From the NCBI RefSeq assembly GCF_022829345.1, contig NZ_JAKSXV010000028.1, positions 62,001 through 126,000 of the forward strand: a DNA stretch of 64,000 nt, given 5' to 3'. The notes beneath the pieces were generated by a model. The model had not been told where the DNA came from. It did not search any database and saw only the letters and a list, made by a program, of their open reading frames with translations. Source of the DNA: Methylobacterium sp. J-090. Lineage in GTDB: Bacteria; Pseudomonadota; Alphaproteobacteria; Rhizobiales; Beijerinckiaceae. A program made the position numbers and the translations under genes. Shown here piece after piece: positions 29,043 to 38,986 of this stretch (position 1 is its first letter; each line of letters starts with the position of its first letter).

Positions 29043-30443
29043 TCAGCGGGCGGGCGCGGGGACGGGCGCCGAGGCCGCCGACGGCGTGGTGATCGGGTCC
29101 ATATTGGGCGCGTGATCCGAGATGTCCGTGCCGATGGAGACGGGGTGTTCCATCACTTGGCGCAGCTTCTCCCGGTCGAGTTCGCCCTCCCAGCGGCTGA
29201 CCACGACGGTGGCGACACCGTTGCCGATGAGGTTGGTGATGGCCCGGCATTCCGACATGAACTTGTCGACGCCGAGGATCAGCGTCATGGCGGCCACCGG
29301 CACCGGGTTGTTGGGGATGGCCGAGAGCGTCGCCGCCAGGGTGATGAAGCCGGCGCCGGTGACGCCGGAGGCGCCTTTCGAGGTCAGCATGGCGACGAGG
29401 ATGATGGTGGCGTACTGGCCGAACGACAGGTCCGCCCCCACGGCCTGGGCGAGGAACAGGCTCGCCAGGGTCATGTAGATGTTGGTGCCGTCGAGGTTGA
29501 ACGAGTAGCCCGTCGGGATCACGAGGCCGACCACGGAATCCGAGGCGCCGAGCCGGCGCATCTTCGTCATCATGTGCGGCAGCACCGTCTCGGAGGACGA
29601 GGTGCCGAGCACGATGAGGAGCTCGTCCTTGATGTAGGCGAGGAAGCGGAAGATCGAGAAGCCGGCGACGCGGGCGATGCCGCCGAGCACGACGACGACG
29701 AACAGGAACGCCGTGACGTAGAAGGTGCCCACCAGCCAGGCGAGGTCGACCACCTTGCCGATGCCGTACTGGCCGATGGTGAAGGCCATGGCGCCGAAGG
29801 CGCCGATGGGCGCCAGCTTCACCACGAGGCCGATGATGCGGAAGAAGATCTGCCCCATCGTGTCGATGGCGTGGGTGATGACCTCGCCGCGCTTGCCCAT
29901 GCCGGTGACGACGACGCCGGTCAGGATCGAGATCAGCAGGACCTGGAGCAGATCGCCGGTGGCGAAGGCGTCGAAGAAGCTCTTCGGGATCAGCGCCATG
30001 ATGTGGCCGGTCACCGAATCGTCGGCGGCCATCTTGGCGTACTTCTCCACCGACTTGCCGTCGAGCTTCGTCACGTCGGCGTTGAAGCCGGCGCCGGGCT
30101 TGACCACCTCGCCGACGAGGACGCCGATGAGGAGCGCGATGGTGGAGACCACCTCGAAGTAGACCAGGGCCTTCAGGCCGACGCGGCCGACCTTCTTCAG
30201 GTCGCCGATGGAGGCGATGCCGTGCACGATGGTGCAGAAGATGATCGGCGCGATCATCATCTTGATCAGGGCGATGAAGGCGTCACCGAGCCACTTGACC
30301 GACTTGCCCCATTCCGGATGCAGGTAGCCGAGGAGGATGCCGAGCGCGATGGCGATCAGCACCTGGATGTAGAGAACCTTGTACCAGGGTTCGGCCACCC
30401 GAGGGGCCTCGGCCGCCGTGCCGTGAGTCGTTGCCTGGGCCAT
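29043..30443 (-). CDS. dctA: C4-dicarboxylate:proton/cation symporter DctA
   Basis: 466 residues with about eight membrane helices plus two re-entrant loops. DAACS-family marks are [38 protein letters not shown] and [19 protein letters not shown], which make up the substrate and cation sites. It imports succinate, malate and fumarate. The gene has its own 160-bp upstream region; no DctD/sigma-54 site was convincing there. A ROK kinase gene follows. Confidence 0.95.
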   Translation of the reverse strand: MAQATTHGTAAEAPRVAEPWYKVLYIQVLIAIALGILLGYLHPEWGKSVKWLGDAFIALIKMMIAPIIFCTIVHGIASIGDLKKVGRVGLKALVYFEVVSTIALLIGVLVGEVVKPGAGFNADVTKLDGKSVEKYAKMAADDSVTGHIMALIPKSFFDAFATGDLLQVLLISILTGVVVTGMGKRGEVITHAIDTMGQIFFRIIGLVVKLAPIGAFGAMAFTIGQYGIGKVVDLAWLVGTFYVTAFLFVVVVLGGIARVAGFSIFRFLAYIKDELLIVLGTSSSETVLPHMMTKMRRLGASDSVVGLVIPTGYSFNLDGTNIYMTLASLFLAQAVGADLSFGQYATIILVAMLTSKGASGVTGAGFITLAATLSAIPNNPVPVAAMTLILGVDKFMSECRAITNLIGNGVATVVVSRWEGELDREKLRQVMEHPVSIGTDISDHAPNMDPITTPSAASAPVPAPAR

Positions 30444-30563
30444 GGTTCCCTCGCCCGTGCACCGGTTCCGCGCACGCTTTCGTGTTTCTTGCGTGCGAGG
30501 CTAGCGAAGTTGCGCGCACCACTCAATCGCGCAGGCGGGGATGAAAGTGACATTCTCGCACGT

Positions 30564-30594
30564 GCGACCGCGTCCCGGAGCGGGGCGCGGTCGC
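30564..30594 (-). terminator. GC hairpin downstream of the CYTH-like gene
   Basis: GCGACCGCG (30564-30572) and CGCGGTCGC (30586-30594) form a 9-bp perfect stem 12 bp past the stop of the CYTH-like gene and upstream of dctA. No T-run follows, so it may end or insulate transcription only partly. Confidence 0.4.
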
Positions 30595-30605
30595 CTCTGG
30601 GCCGA

Positions 30606-31472
30606 TCAGGTCTGGTTGCGGCGCGGGCGGACGGTCCAGCGCTCGAATTCGGCCCCGGCCTCCTCGGCCCGTGCCGGCTGGGCGGCCTCGCCCTCGGGCG
30701 GCAGGGGCTGCGGGTTGCCGAGCGCCTGCGACAGGCTCTCGATCACCTCGTCGATCCGGGCATCGTTCTGGCCGGTCTCCGGGGCCGCGGGCTCGGGTGC
30801 GGCCACCGGGGCGGGGGCCACGGCCTGCGGGGCGGGCTGGGCGGCGGTTCCGCCCCCGGCGACCCGGCGCAGGGCCTTCATCATGCCGTCCTCGTCCGCC
30901 GGCTTGGCGGCGGCACCCGCCGCGGCGCCGTAGCGGCCGAAGCCGAAGCGCGGCTCGACGAGGTCGAGCACCGCCTCCAGGGCGGAATTGCTCAGGGCGA
31001 TCTCGCCCGGCTGAGGCGCGCCCTGAAGGGCGACGGCGTGGCGCTCGTAGGCCGCGTCCCCCGAGACCTCGGGGCCGAACCAGACCGGCACCGTGAAGCC
31101 GTTGGCGTCGCCGATCTCGTCGAAGGCCACGCTGACGAGGTCGAGGTTGCCCGGGGCGACGTAGCGGTCGATGCGGGCCTCGCGTCCGCCGCCCAGGGCG
31201 ATGGCGGTGCGGTCGTACTGGGCCTTGCCGCTGCAAACGTCGAGCAGGGCGTCGCCATGGGCGCGCGGCACGTCCGTGCGCTCCTCGCTCGAGGCGCCGT
31301 CCTGGCCCGTGCTGACGAGGACGAGGTGGCATTGCTGACCGTCGACCCGGACATAGGAGACGCGTCCGGCCTGGGGCGCGAAGTAGCCTTCGGTGATCCG
31401 CGCGCCGCCACGCTCCTTGCGGATGAGGCGGACGAGGGAGGGGGCGACGAGGAACCGGCGAACGATGCTCAT
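30606..31472 (-). CDS. Degenerate CYTH / triphosphate-tunnel-like protein
   Basis: 288 residues. Residues 2-150 follow the CYTH pattern: SIVRRFLV (canonical EIERKFLV), ITEGYF (IxQGYL), SYVRVDGQQCHLVLVS (RVR...LTIK), LLDVCSGKAQYDRTAI (LLxLCxGxxIxKTRY), ARIDRYVAPGNLDLVSVAF (WEVDVFxGxNxGLxxAEVE) and PVWFGPEVSGDAAY (PxWLGxEVTGDxRY). The catalytic ExExK is replaced by S-I-V-R-R and most tunnel acids are gone, so metal-dependent phosphohydrolysis is unlikely. Residues about 190-288 are a Pro/Ala/Glu-rich, disordered tail. Role unknown; perhaps a ligand-binding pseudoenzyme. Confidence 0.65.
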   Translation of the reverse strand: MSIVRRFLVAPSLVRLIRKERGGARITEGYFAPQAGRVSYVRVDGQQCHLVLVSTGQDGASSEERTDVPRAHGDALLDVCSGKAQYDRTAIALGGGREARIDRYVAPGNLDLVSVAFDEIGDANGFTVPVWFGPEVSGDAAYERHAVALQGAPQPGEIALSNSALEAVLDLVEPRFGFGRYGAAAGAAAKPADEDGMMKALRRVAGGGTAAQPAPQAVAPAPVAAPEPAAPETGQNDARIDEVIESLSQALGNPQPLPPEGEAAQPARAEEAGAEFERWTVRPRRNQT

Positions 31473-31791
31473 GCGGACTCTCCGGGGTCTGTTCGTCCCA
31501 CGGTCGAGGCTCCGCCGGACTGACGTTCAAGGGCGCCTCGATCTTTCGAACGATGCGATGTGCGCAGCCCCCGTCACCGGATGCCGCGGTATTCGTGATA
31601 GAATTATCAGTTCGGGACTAAGCAAAACACCGCAGAAATCAAGACGGCACGCCGGATCGCCCCCGTGATCCACCGTTCCGTCCCCACACTTCGATGCCGC
31701 CTCGATCCTCGGCGCCCGGAGGTCTCGTGCCGATCGGCGCTCGACCCGACCTCCGGTCGGCGTCGGCGCATCCGGCGGATTCCATCGGGGA
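31473..31791. other. 319-bp intergenic region
   Basis: No gene was supported between the CYTH-like start and the msrB stop. The stretch 31590-31640 is locally AT-rich (gtgatagaattatcag) and could hold the promoter of the leftward CYTH-like gene, but no confident -35/-10 pair was found. Confidence 0.5.
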
Positions 31792-32205
<414 letters not shown>

Positions 32206-32309
32206 CGCGCGGGAAACGGTCGGCGTTCCTCCCCTAGATAGGGTCCCGACCCCGCCCCGTGGAGGCCGAACGACCGCACCGGTTCATCCGATGGCCGAAT
32301 GACCCGGCG

Positions 32310-33452
32310 CTACGCCACCGCCCCGAGGGTGTCGGCCATCCGGGCCCGGCGCGCGCCCATGGGCAACGGGGCCCCGGTGGTGGTGTCGTGCGCCGTCTGA
32401 TGCTCCATCTCGGCATTGATCTCGCCGCCGAGCAGCACGATGGTGGTGGAGATCCAGATCCAGGTCATGAAGCCGATGGCGGCGCCGAGCGACCCGTAGG
32501 TCTCGTTGTAGTTGCCGAAGCTCGACACGTACCAGGAGAACAGGATCGAGGCGACGAGCCACAGCACCCCCGCCACGGCGCCGCCGACGCCGACCCAGCG
32601 CCAGCGCGGCCGCTCGCGGCTCGGGCCGTAACGGTAGAGCAGCGACAGACCGCCGAGCACCACCGCGAGCATGGCCGGCCAGCGCAGCTGGGCCAGCAGC
32701 CAGGCGGTGTCGCTGAGGCCCACGAAGGTGAACACGAGGGGCAGCACGACGATGCTCGACAGGGCGAAGATCGTGAACAGCAGGGCGCCGATGGTGAAGG
32801 TGAGGGAGCGCAGGTTCAGCATCACGAACGACCGCTTCTCCTCCTCCTCGTAGACCACGTTGAGGGCATCGAACATCGCCTTCATGGCGGCGTTGGCGCT
32901 CCACAGGGAGATGACAAGGCTGGTGAAGAAGGTCAGCCCCAGGGATCCCCCACCCTTGGCGGCGATGCGCTTGACCTGATCGCCGATGATCTCGATGGCG
33001 CCCGACGGCAGCACGCCCTGCAGGCTCGCGAGATGGTCGTTGATGGACCCGACATCGGCGACGAGGCCGTAGCAGGAGACCAGGGCGGCGATGGCCGGGA
33101 ACAGGGACAGGAGGGTGTAGAACGTGACCCCGGCGGCGACCGACAGCACCCGGTCCTTGTTGAACTCCAGATAGACGCGAAACAGGATGTCCTTCCAGCC
33201 GCTGGCGGTGATCTCCAGGGGCGTGCGGGCGGCGCGGCCACGCTCGGCCTGGGTGGCGGCGACGCGTTCGGCCGCACGGCCGGAATACGAGCGGGCGCCC
33301 CCTTCGGACGCACGGTCCGGCGACGGCGGCGACGGATCGGGGGCGTGCTTCCGGCGCGACGAGGCGGCCAGGGTGATCAGCGCGGCGCCGAGGGCGAGGC
33401 TCCACAGGACCGAGCCGGAGGTCTCTTGGGCGGGACGGGGTGGGGACGGCAT
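32310..33452 (-). CDS. YihY/virulence factor BrkB-family membrane protein
   Basis: 380 residues with about six membrane helices between residues 110 and 345. Typical segments are DRVLSVAAGVTFYTLLSLFP, FTSLVISLWSANAAMKAMFD, YGPSRERPRWRWVGVGGAVA and WISTTIVLLGGEINAEME. The N-terminal 75 residues are polar and variable, after one hydrophobic segment (SVLWSLALGAALITLAA). The family is widespread; despite the old name it is not an RNase, and its transport or lipid role is unsettled. Confidence 0.9.
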   Translation of the reverse strand: MPSPPRPAQETSGSVLWSLALGAALITLAASSRRKHAPDPSPPSPDRASEGGARSYSGRAAERVAATQAERGRAARTPLEITASGWKDILFRVYLEFNKDRVLSVAAGVTFYTLLSLFPAIAALVSCYGLVADVGSINDHLASLQGVLPSGAIEIIGDQVKRIAAKGGGSLGLTFFTSLVISLWSANAAMKAMFDALNVVYEEEEKRSFVMLNLRSLTFTIGALLFTIFALSSIVVLPLVFTFVGLSDTAWLLAQLRWPAMLAVVLGGLSLLYRYGPSRERPRWRWVGVGGAVAGVLWLVASILFSWYVSSFGNYNETYGSLGAAIGFMTWIWISTTIVLLGGEINAEMEHQTAHDTTTGAPLPMGARRARMADTLGAVA

Positions 33453-33671
33453 CGACGGACCGAATTCGAGAAGAGCCGGTGGGCCGGATGCTCAACGTGA
33501 GCCGAGCTTGGCCGTTCCGCCCGCGGCGCGATTCCCGCGGTATCCAGGCAATCCTTCGCCCGACCCTTCGCGCCGTGCGAATGGCCGGTACAGGACATAC
33601 GAATTGCAACAGGGACGTCGGGGATCGAGGCTCAATCGCAGACGAAGCCTCCGAACGGGAAGGAACACGTC

Positions 33672-33878
33672 ATGCCGTGGAGTTCCGTCGAGTCCGGCCA
33701 GCGGCACGATGTCTGGCCGAAGCCCACTGCCTGGCTGGCCCTCAGCCTGCTCCTCCTCGCCGTCTCCATCGACCGGCACGCCAGCATCCGCTGGGAGACC
33801 GGCCCGCGCTGCGGCGAGGCCCGTCCGCTGACGCCCTCGACGGAGGCGGACGTGCGGGAGATGCTGAACCACGATTGA
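33672..33878 (+). CDS. Small membrane-associated hypothetical protein
   Basis: 68 residues from ATG 33672, preceded by GGGAAGGAA at good spacing. Residues about 19-32 (AWLALSLLLLAVSI) form one hydrophobic segment. The rest is polar and ends EADVREMLNHD. No family recognised. It stands alone between two leftward genes, and the start site is the main support. Confidence 0.5.
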   Translation: MPWSSVESGQRHDVWPKPTAWLALSLLLLAVSIDRHASIRWETGPRCGEARPLTPSTEADVREMLNHD

Positions 33879-34000
33879 TACCGGTCTTCATCCGATCGAA
33901 GCGGCAGAATGTACCGATCAATCCGCGCGGCGCCCGAGGGAGGCCCCGATCCGCATCGCGAGGCGATCCGACGGCGTTCGTGTGGAACGTCGCGGGCGCC

Positions 34001-35530
34001 TCAGGCCTTGCCGACCTGGTACAACCCCGCATGGGTCTCCCGCAGGACGTTCTTCTGGACCTTGCCCATGGCGTTGCGCGGCAGGTCCTCGACGAAGAGT
34101 ACGCGCTTGGGGCACTTGTAGCGGGCGAGCCGCGCCTCGAGGGTGCGCAGAATCGCGGCCTCGTCGGGAGCGCCCTCGCGGGCGACCACCACGGCGGTGA
34201 CCCCCTCGCCGAAATCGGCGTGCGGCACCCCGATCACCGCCGATTCGACCACGCCCGGAAGCGCATCGATCTCGTTCTCGACCTCCTTCGGATAGACGTT
34301 GTAGCCCCCGGTGATGATGAGGTCCTTGCCGCGCCCGACGATGTGGACGTAGCCGTCGGCGTCGATCTTGCCGAGGTCGCCGGTGATGAAGAACCCGTCG
34401 GCCTTGAACTCGGCCGCCGTCTTCTCCGGCATGCGCCAGTAGCCCCGGAACACGTTGGGGCCCTTGACCTCGATCATGCCGACGGCGTCGGTGCCGAGAT
34501 GCGCACCCGTCTCGGGGTCCACCACCCGGACGGCGACACCCGGGAGCGCCGGCCCGACCGTGCCGGCCACCCGCGCGCCCGCGTAGGGGTTCGAGGTGTT
34601 CATGTTGGTCTCGGTCATGCCGTAGCGTTCGAGGATGGCGTGGCCCGTGCGGGCCTGCCAGTCGCGATGGGTCTCGGCGAGGAGCGGCGCCGAGCCGGAG
34701 ACGAACAGACGGATGGTCTTCGCGATTGCCGCGTCGAGGCCCGGCTCTCTGAGAAGGCGGGTGTAGAAGGTCGGTACGCCCATCATGGCGGTGGCGCGCG
34801 GCATCAGGCCGAGCACCTGGCGCGCGTCGAACTTCGCCAGGAACAGCATCGTACCGCCCGTGGCCAGCACGGTGTTGGTCGCCACGAACAGGCCGTGGGT
34901 GTGGAACACCGGCAGCGCGTGGATGAGCACGTCGTCGGCCGTGAAGCGCCAGGACACGGCCAGCGTCCGGGCGTTCGAGGCGAGGTTCTCGTGGGTCAGC
35001 ATGGCGCCCTTGGAGCGCCCGGTGGTGCCGGACGTGTAGAGGATGGCGGCAAGATCGTCGGGGCCGCGCGCCACGTCGGAAAAGTCGCCCGCCGCCGCAT
35101 CCGCCGCCTCGACGAGGCTGCCGCGCCCGGACGCATCGAGGGTGTGGAAAGCCGCCACGCCGGCCCCCTGGGCCACCGGCTCAAGGGCCTCGCGCTTGCC
35201 CGGATCGCAGACGAACACGGCCGGCTCGGAATCGCCGAGGAAGTAGGCGACCTCGTGGGCGGTGTAGGCGGTGTTCAGCGGCAGGAACACCGCCCCGGCC
35301 CGGACGGTGCCGAGGTACAGGAACAGGAACTCGGGGCTCTTCTCGGCCTGCACCGCCACCCGGTCGCCGGGCCTCACCCCCAATCCGACCAGGGCCGCCG
35401 CGTAGGCGCCCGACCGTGCCATGAGGTCGGCATAGGTGAACCGCGCGCCCTCCCCCGTCTCGACGAAGATTTTCGTGGTCGGATCGGCGGCCAGGTTGGC
35501 GCGGACGAGGTCGAACAGGTGATTGGACAT
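34001..35530 (-). CDS. matB: Malonyl-CoA synthetase
   Basis: 509 residues from ATG 35528-35530. An acyl-adenylate-forming enzyme (ANL family): ATP motif LYTSGTTGRSKGAMLTHENL, GMTETNMNTSNPY, the hinge GDLGKIDADGYVHIVGRGKD, and the C-terminal catalytic lysine in RNAMGKVQKN. The N-terminus (NHLFDLVRANL) and the pairing with malonyl-CoA decarboxylase identify malonate as substrate. It forms malonyl-CoA, which the upstream mcd product turns to acetyl-CoA. No malonate carrier or MatR regulator is adjacent. Confidence 0.9.
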   Translation of the reverse strand: MSNHLFDLVRANLAADPTTKIFVETGEGARFTYADLMARSGAYAAALVGLGVRPGDRVAVQAEKSPEFLFLYLGTVRAGAVFLPLNTAYTAHEVAYFLGDSEPAVFVCDPGKREALEPVAQGAGVAAFHTLDASGRGSLVEAADAAAGDFSDVARGPDDLAAILYTSGTTGRSKGAMLTHENLASNARTLAVSWRFTADDVLIHALPVFHTHGLFVATNTVLATGGTMLFLAKFDARQVLGLMPRATAMMGVPTFYTRLLREPGLDAAIAKTIRLFVSGSAPLLAETHRDWQARTGHAILERYGMTETNMNTSNPYAGARVAGTVGPALPGVAVRVVDPETGAHLGTDAVGMIEVKGPNVFRGYWRMPEKTAAEFKADGFFITGDLGKIDADGYVHIVGRGKDLIITGGYNVYPKEVENEIDALPGVVESAVIGVPHADFGEGVTAVVVAREGAPDEAAILRTLEARLARYKCPKRVLFVEDLPRNAMGKVQKNVLRETHAGLYQVGKA

Positions 35531-35564
35531 GCGGGCTTCAGATGACTTTCGGGCGGGTTGTCCT

Positions 35565-35661
35565 ACCGGATTCGATGAGCCCGGCTCATCGAATCCGGTC
35601 CACGCGACGGCGTGGGCGGCGGTCGTCCGCCGACCCCCATGGGGCATGACCCATGGGGCAG
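35565..35661 (-). other. Hairpin-rich mcd-matB intergenic segment
   Basis: Three structures are packed here. A perfect 16-bp stem starts ACCGGATTCGATGAGC (35565-35580) and closes at 35584-35599 around a CCG loop. CGGCGG and CCGCCG (35617-35622, 35627-35632) pair around TCGT. CCCATGGGGCA occurs twice as a direct repeat, 35636-35646 and 35651-35661. All lie between mcd stop and matB start in the shared transcript. They could stabilise or terminate mRNA so that mcd exceeds matB. Confidence 0.6.
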
Positions 35662-35665
35662 ACGA

Positions 35666-37072
35666 TCATGCGTCGGCCAGGGCCACCGCGCGGGCGGGCG
35701 GCAGGTTGTTGCGCAACTCGCGGCTCACCGCGCCGGAGGCCGCGACGGTGCCGAGGTTGGCGAAGGTCTCGTGGTTCTTCTCGATGGCCGAGAGATCGTA
35801 GAGGTAGTTGACCATCAGCCCGCGCGACTGGGCCAGACCTTTCGGCGAAACGTCCCCGAGGAAGTTCAGGCGCTCCAGGCGGGCGCCGTTGCCGAGGTGG
35901 AACCGGGCGACGGGATCCAGTGGCTTGCCGCGCTCGTTCTTCGCGCGGAGGAAATAGGCAGCGGCCGCCGGGATCATGGCCTTGCGCACGGCCTCGGCCT
36001 TGGCCTTGTCGGCGTGCCAGTCCGGCTCGTCGATGACGCGGAGCGCCTCGATATCCTCGCGGGTGAGCCCCTGGGGGGCGTCGGCGCGGCGCTCGCGGTC
36101 GAGCCAGGTCGCGAAGCCCGGCACCGGCGAGAGGGTGACGAAGGTCTTGAGGCTCGGGATCTCGCGGGCCAGATCCTCCACCACCTGCTTGATGAGGAAG
36201 TTGCCGAAGGTCACGCCGGCCAAGCCCTTCTGGCAGTTCGAGATGGAGTAGAAGATCGCCGTGGTGGCCGTGCGCGGCGCCAGGAGTTCGCGCTCGTGGG
36301 CGAGGATCGGCGCGATGGCCGGCGCGATGGCGGCGGTGAGCGCCACCTCGACGAAGATCAGCGGCTCGTCGACGAGGGCCGGGTGGAAGAAGGCGAAGCA
36401 GCGCCGGTCCCTCGGTTCGATGCGGCGGCGCAGGTCGTCCCAGTCGGCGATGGCGTGCACCGCCTCGTAGCGGATGATCTTTTCCAGGATATGGGCCGGC
36501 GTGGTCCAGTCGATGTGGCGCAGCACGAGGAAGCCGCGGTTGAACCACGAGGCGAACAGGTGCTCGAAATCCCTGTCGAGGCTGTCGGCGGCATCGACGA
36601 GGTCGGGGTCGGCCTCCTCCTCGCGCAAGGCACGGCGCAGGCCGAACAGGTCCTCGCGCATGCGCACCAGCGCGAGGGTCCCGTCCCGGGCGAGGTTGAG
36701 GCGCCGGATCAGTTCCTGGCTGCGCGGCTCGGCCGCCTCGTGCAGGACCCCCAAAGCCGCCCGGGTCGGGTCGGCGCGATAGGCCGCGATGGCCTCGTCC
36801 ACGGCGGCGTGGTCGGCGGCGAACTCGGTGGCGACCATGCGCAGGAAGCTCGCCCGCTCGGGCCGGGCGAGGCTGGCGTAGCGGTCGAGGATGAGGCGGG
36901 CGAGGGCGACGCCGGAAGCCTCGCCGCGCCGGGAGATGAGATCCTCGCAGAGCTTGACCAGCTCCCCCGCGTTGGCGCGGGCGGCCAGATCCCCACGTCC
37001 GAACCCGATGAGGTCGCGGCCCCGGTCGCTGATGGTCTGCAGCAGATCGCCGAAGAAAGAGATCGCCGCCAT
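35666..37072 (-). CDS. mcd: Malonyl-CoA decarboxylase
   Basis: 468 residues from ATG 37070-37072 (MAAISFFGDLLQTI). It decarboxylates malonyl-CoA to acetyl-CoA in the cytosol. Family marks are an all-helical N-terminal half and the GNAT-like half with AIFYSISNCQKGLAGVTFGN, FLIKQVVEDLAREIPSLKTF and TLSPVPGFATWL. An in-frame extension of 21 codons upstream lacks a ribosome site. It is the first gene of a two-gene malonate-use operon with matB 135 bp downstream. Confidence 0.93.
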   Translation of the reverse strand: MAAISFFGDLLQTISDRGRDLIGFGRGDLAARANAGELVKLCEDLISRRGEASGVALARLILDRYASLARPERASFLRMVATEFAADHAAVDEAIAAYRADPTRAALGVLHEAAEPRSQELIRRLNLARDGTLALVRMREDLFGLRRALREEEADPDLVDAADSLDRDFEHLFASWFNRGFLVLRHIDWTTPAHILEKIIRYEAVHAIADWDDLRRRIEPRDRRCFAFFHPALVDEPLIFVEVALTAAIAPAIAPILAHERELLAPRTATTAIFYSISNCQKGLAGVTFGNFLIKQVVEDLAREIPSLKTFVTLSPVPGFATWLDRERRADAPQGLTREDIEALRVIDEPDWHADKAKAEAVRKAMIPAAAAYFLRAKNERGKPLDPVARFHLGNGARLERLNFLGDVSPKGLAQSRGLMVNYLYDLSAIEKNHETFANLGTVAASGAVSRELRNNLPPARAVALADA

Positions 37073-37255
37073 GGAAGCCGCCTGTCCCCGTACCGACACC
37101 CGAACCGGGCGGGCCCGTCCCGCGTAGCCGCGCACGGCTCGGCGGACAATCTATGACGGCCGGCCGCGAAGGACCAGAGACCTAAGCCAGAGAGCTGGGC
37201 AAGACTCTCGGACAAGGCTCCGGGGAGAGGACGTCACCGGGGGAGGATGCGAAGC

Positions 37256-37456
37256 TCAGTGCGCGCCGCCACAGACGACGACCTCGGCCCGGTCCGCCCG
37301 CTCGCGCCAATCCTCGACCCCGTGCTGGCGCGCGAAGCGCAACTCGGCCGCGCGCAGGGCCCGCATGGGATCCCGGGCCCGGACGATGTCCACCGAGCCG
37401 ACGGTGAACGGCACGCCGAGGATCTGCTTGGCGAAATCGATGCGATAGTTCGACAT
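37256..37456 (-). CDS. Small hypothetical protein
   Basis: 66 residues from ATG 37454-37456. The sequence MSNYRIDFAKQILGVPFTVG then ARDPMRALRAAELRFARQHG and DRAEVVV has the balanced composition and codon use of a real protein, with a beta-alpha-beta look. No domain recognised. It sits 183 bp upstream of mcd on the same strand. Confidence 0.6.
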   Translation of the reverse strand: MSNYRIDFAKQILGVPFTVGSVDIVRARDPMRALRAAELRFARQHGVEDWRERADRAEVVVCGGAH

Positions 37457-37795
37457 TCCAGGCTCCGTCGTCAGGACCGGCCGGGCATCCCGGGGCAAGG
37501 GACGCGAGACGCCGACCTCCGGTTGTGATCAGACCGCAAATCCCGGCGTTTTCCAAGGGCTTGTCTCGAGTTGTGAAACCCTCGCTCGCCGGATCGTGCA
37601 CGCCGCCCCTCGCAAAAAGATGGGATTGGACGTCCCATGGCGGAATGCGCCTGCGGCGACGCGTCCGGCCGGCTCGGCCCGCGGGCCTTGCGGGCGCGGC
37701 GCGCCAGGCTCTACTCCCCCGTCCCCTCCTGAGATCGGAAAGCACCCGGCCATGACAGCGATGCTCGACTTCCGCCCGGCGGCACGGCGCGCGGC
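37457..37795. other. 339-bp intergenic region
   Basis: No gene is supported between the small leftward gene and the rightward MFS gene. A 15-codon frame (ATG 37752, MTAMLDFRPA) ends on TGA 37797-37799, overlapping the MFS ATG in an ATGA arrangement, so a coupled leader peptide is conceivable but unproven. The rest shows only GC-rich inverted fragments. Confidence 0.4.
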
Positions 37796-38986
37796 ATGAG
37801 CGGGGCGGCACCGGCGGCGGATCACGGCTTCACCCTCAAGGCGCGCCTCGGCCTCACCCTCATCGCCGGCGGCGCGGTGGCCAACATCTACTACAACCAG
37901 CCCCTGCTGGCCCTGCTGGTGGCGGAGTTCGGCGACCGCGCGGCCGTGCTCGTGCCGACGGCCTCCCTCGTCGGCTACGGCCTCGGCATCCTCTGCCTCG
38001 TCCCCCTCGGCGACAGCCTGCCCCGGCGCGGCCTCATCCTGGCGCAGATGCTCGGCCTCGCGGTCGCCCTCCTGGCGGCGGCGCTCAGCCCGAGCCTCGG
38101 CCTGCTGGCAGCCGCGAGCCTCGCCATCGGCTTCCTCGCCTCGGCCGCCCAGCAGGCGGTGCCCTTCGCCGCCGAGCTCGCCCCCGACGCCACGCGGGGC
38201 CGCATGGTCGGACAGGTGATGACCGGGCTCCTCAGCGGCATCCTGCTCGCCCGGACGGCGAGCGGGTTCGTCGGCGCGCAGTACGGCTGGCGCGCGGTGT
38301 TCTTCGCCGCCAGCGCCGTGGCGCTGATCATCGCCGGCGTCGCCGCCGCGACCCTGCCGCGCACGGCCCAGACCCGGCCCCTGCGCTACCGCGCCCTGAT
38401 GGTGTCGATCCTCCACCTCGTGCGGACCCAGCCGGCGCTTCGCCGCTCAAGCCTGTGCCAGGGACTGCTGTTCGCGAGCTTCAACGCCTTCTGGACGACG
38501 CTCGCCCTCCTGGTGGAGGCGCCGCCCTTCGACCTGACGGCGGCGGGCGCCGGCCTGTTCGGCGTCATCGGCGTGGTCGGCGCCCTTATCGCCCCGGTCT
38601 CGGGCCGCTACACCGACCGGCGCGGCGCGCGGCCCGTGGTGGTGGCCGGCGCCCTGTTCGTGGTCGCGGCCTTCGTGGTCCTCTGGGCCGGCGGCGCCGT
38701 CTCCCTTCTAGCCGTGGGTCTCGGCGTGCTCCTCATCGACATCGGCCTCAACGGCGCGCTCATCGCCAACCAGACCCGGGTCTACGCCCTGGTCCCGGGC
38801 GCGCGCGGGCGGGTCAACACGGTGCTGTTCACGGTGATGTTCGTCTTCGGGGCGCTGGGGGCGTTCGCCGGCAGCCAAGCCTTCCTCATGGCCGGCTGGC
38901 CCGGCGTCTGCGCCGTCGGCCTCGTCCTCTCGGGCACCGGCCTTCTCGTGGCGATGCTCGAACGCGGGACGCCGAAGGCTATTTGA
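37796..38986 (+). CDS. MFS transporter, drug-efflux-like
   Basis: 396 residues with twelve membrane helices. The N-terminal helix motif GGAVANIYYNQPLLALLVAEFG and the loop-2-like LVPLGDSLPRRGLIL mark a DHA1/YgaY-type major facilitator. Substrates are unknown. It ends 8 bp inside the converging cobC gene. A cobalamin-related substrate is possible by location only. Confidence 0.85.
   Translation: MSGAAPAADHGFTLKARLGLTLIAGGAVANIYYNQPLLALLVAEFGDRAAVLVPTASLVGYGLGILCLVPLGDSLPRRGLILAQMLGLAVALLAAALSPSLGLLAAASLAIGFLASAAQQAVPFAAELAPDATRGRMVGQVMTGLLSGILLARTASGFVGAQYGWRAVFFAASAVALIIAGVAAATLPRTAQTRPLRYRALMVSILHLVRTQPALRRSSLCQGLLFASFNAFWTTLALLVEAPPFDLTAAGAGLFGVIGVVGALIAPVSGRYTDRRGARPVVVAGALFVVAAFVVLWAGGAVSLLAVGLGVLLIDIGLNGALIANQTRVYALVPGARGRVNTVLFTVMFVFGALGAFAGSQAFLMAGWPGVCAVGLVLSGTGLLVAMLERGTPKAI

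Noticed and set aside
30444..30605. Sigma-54/DctD promoter upstream of dctA
   Set aside because: No TGGCAC-N5-TTGC match was found on the minus strand in the upstream region.
28443..31523. 1026-codon plus-strand open frame across ROK kinase, dctA and the CYTH-like gene
   Set aside because: It spans three well-supported minus-strand genes and their gaps, which is a GC-bias artefact.
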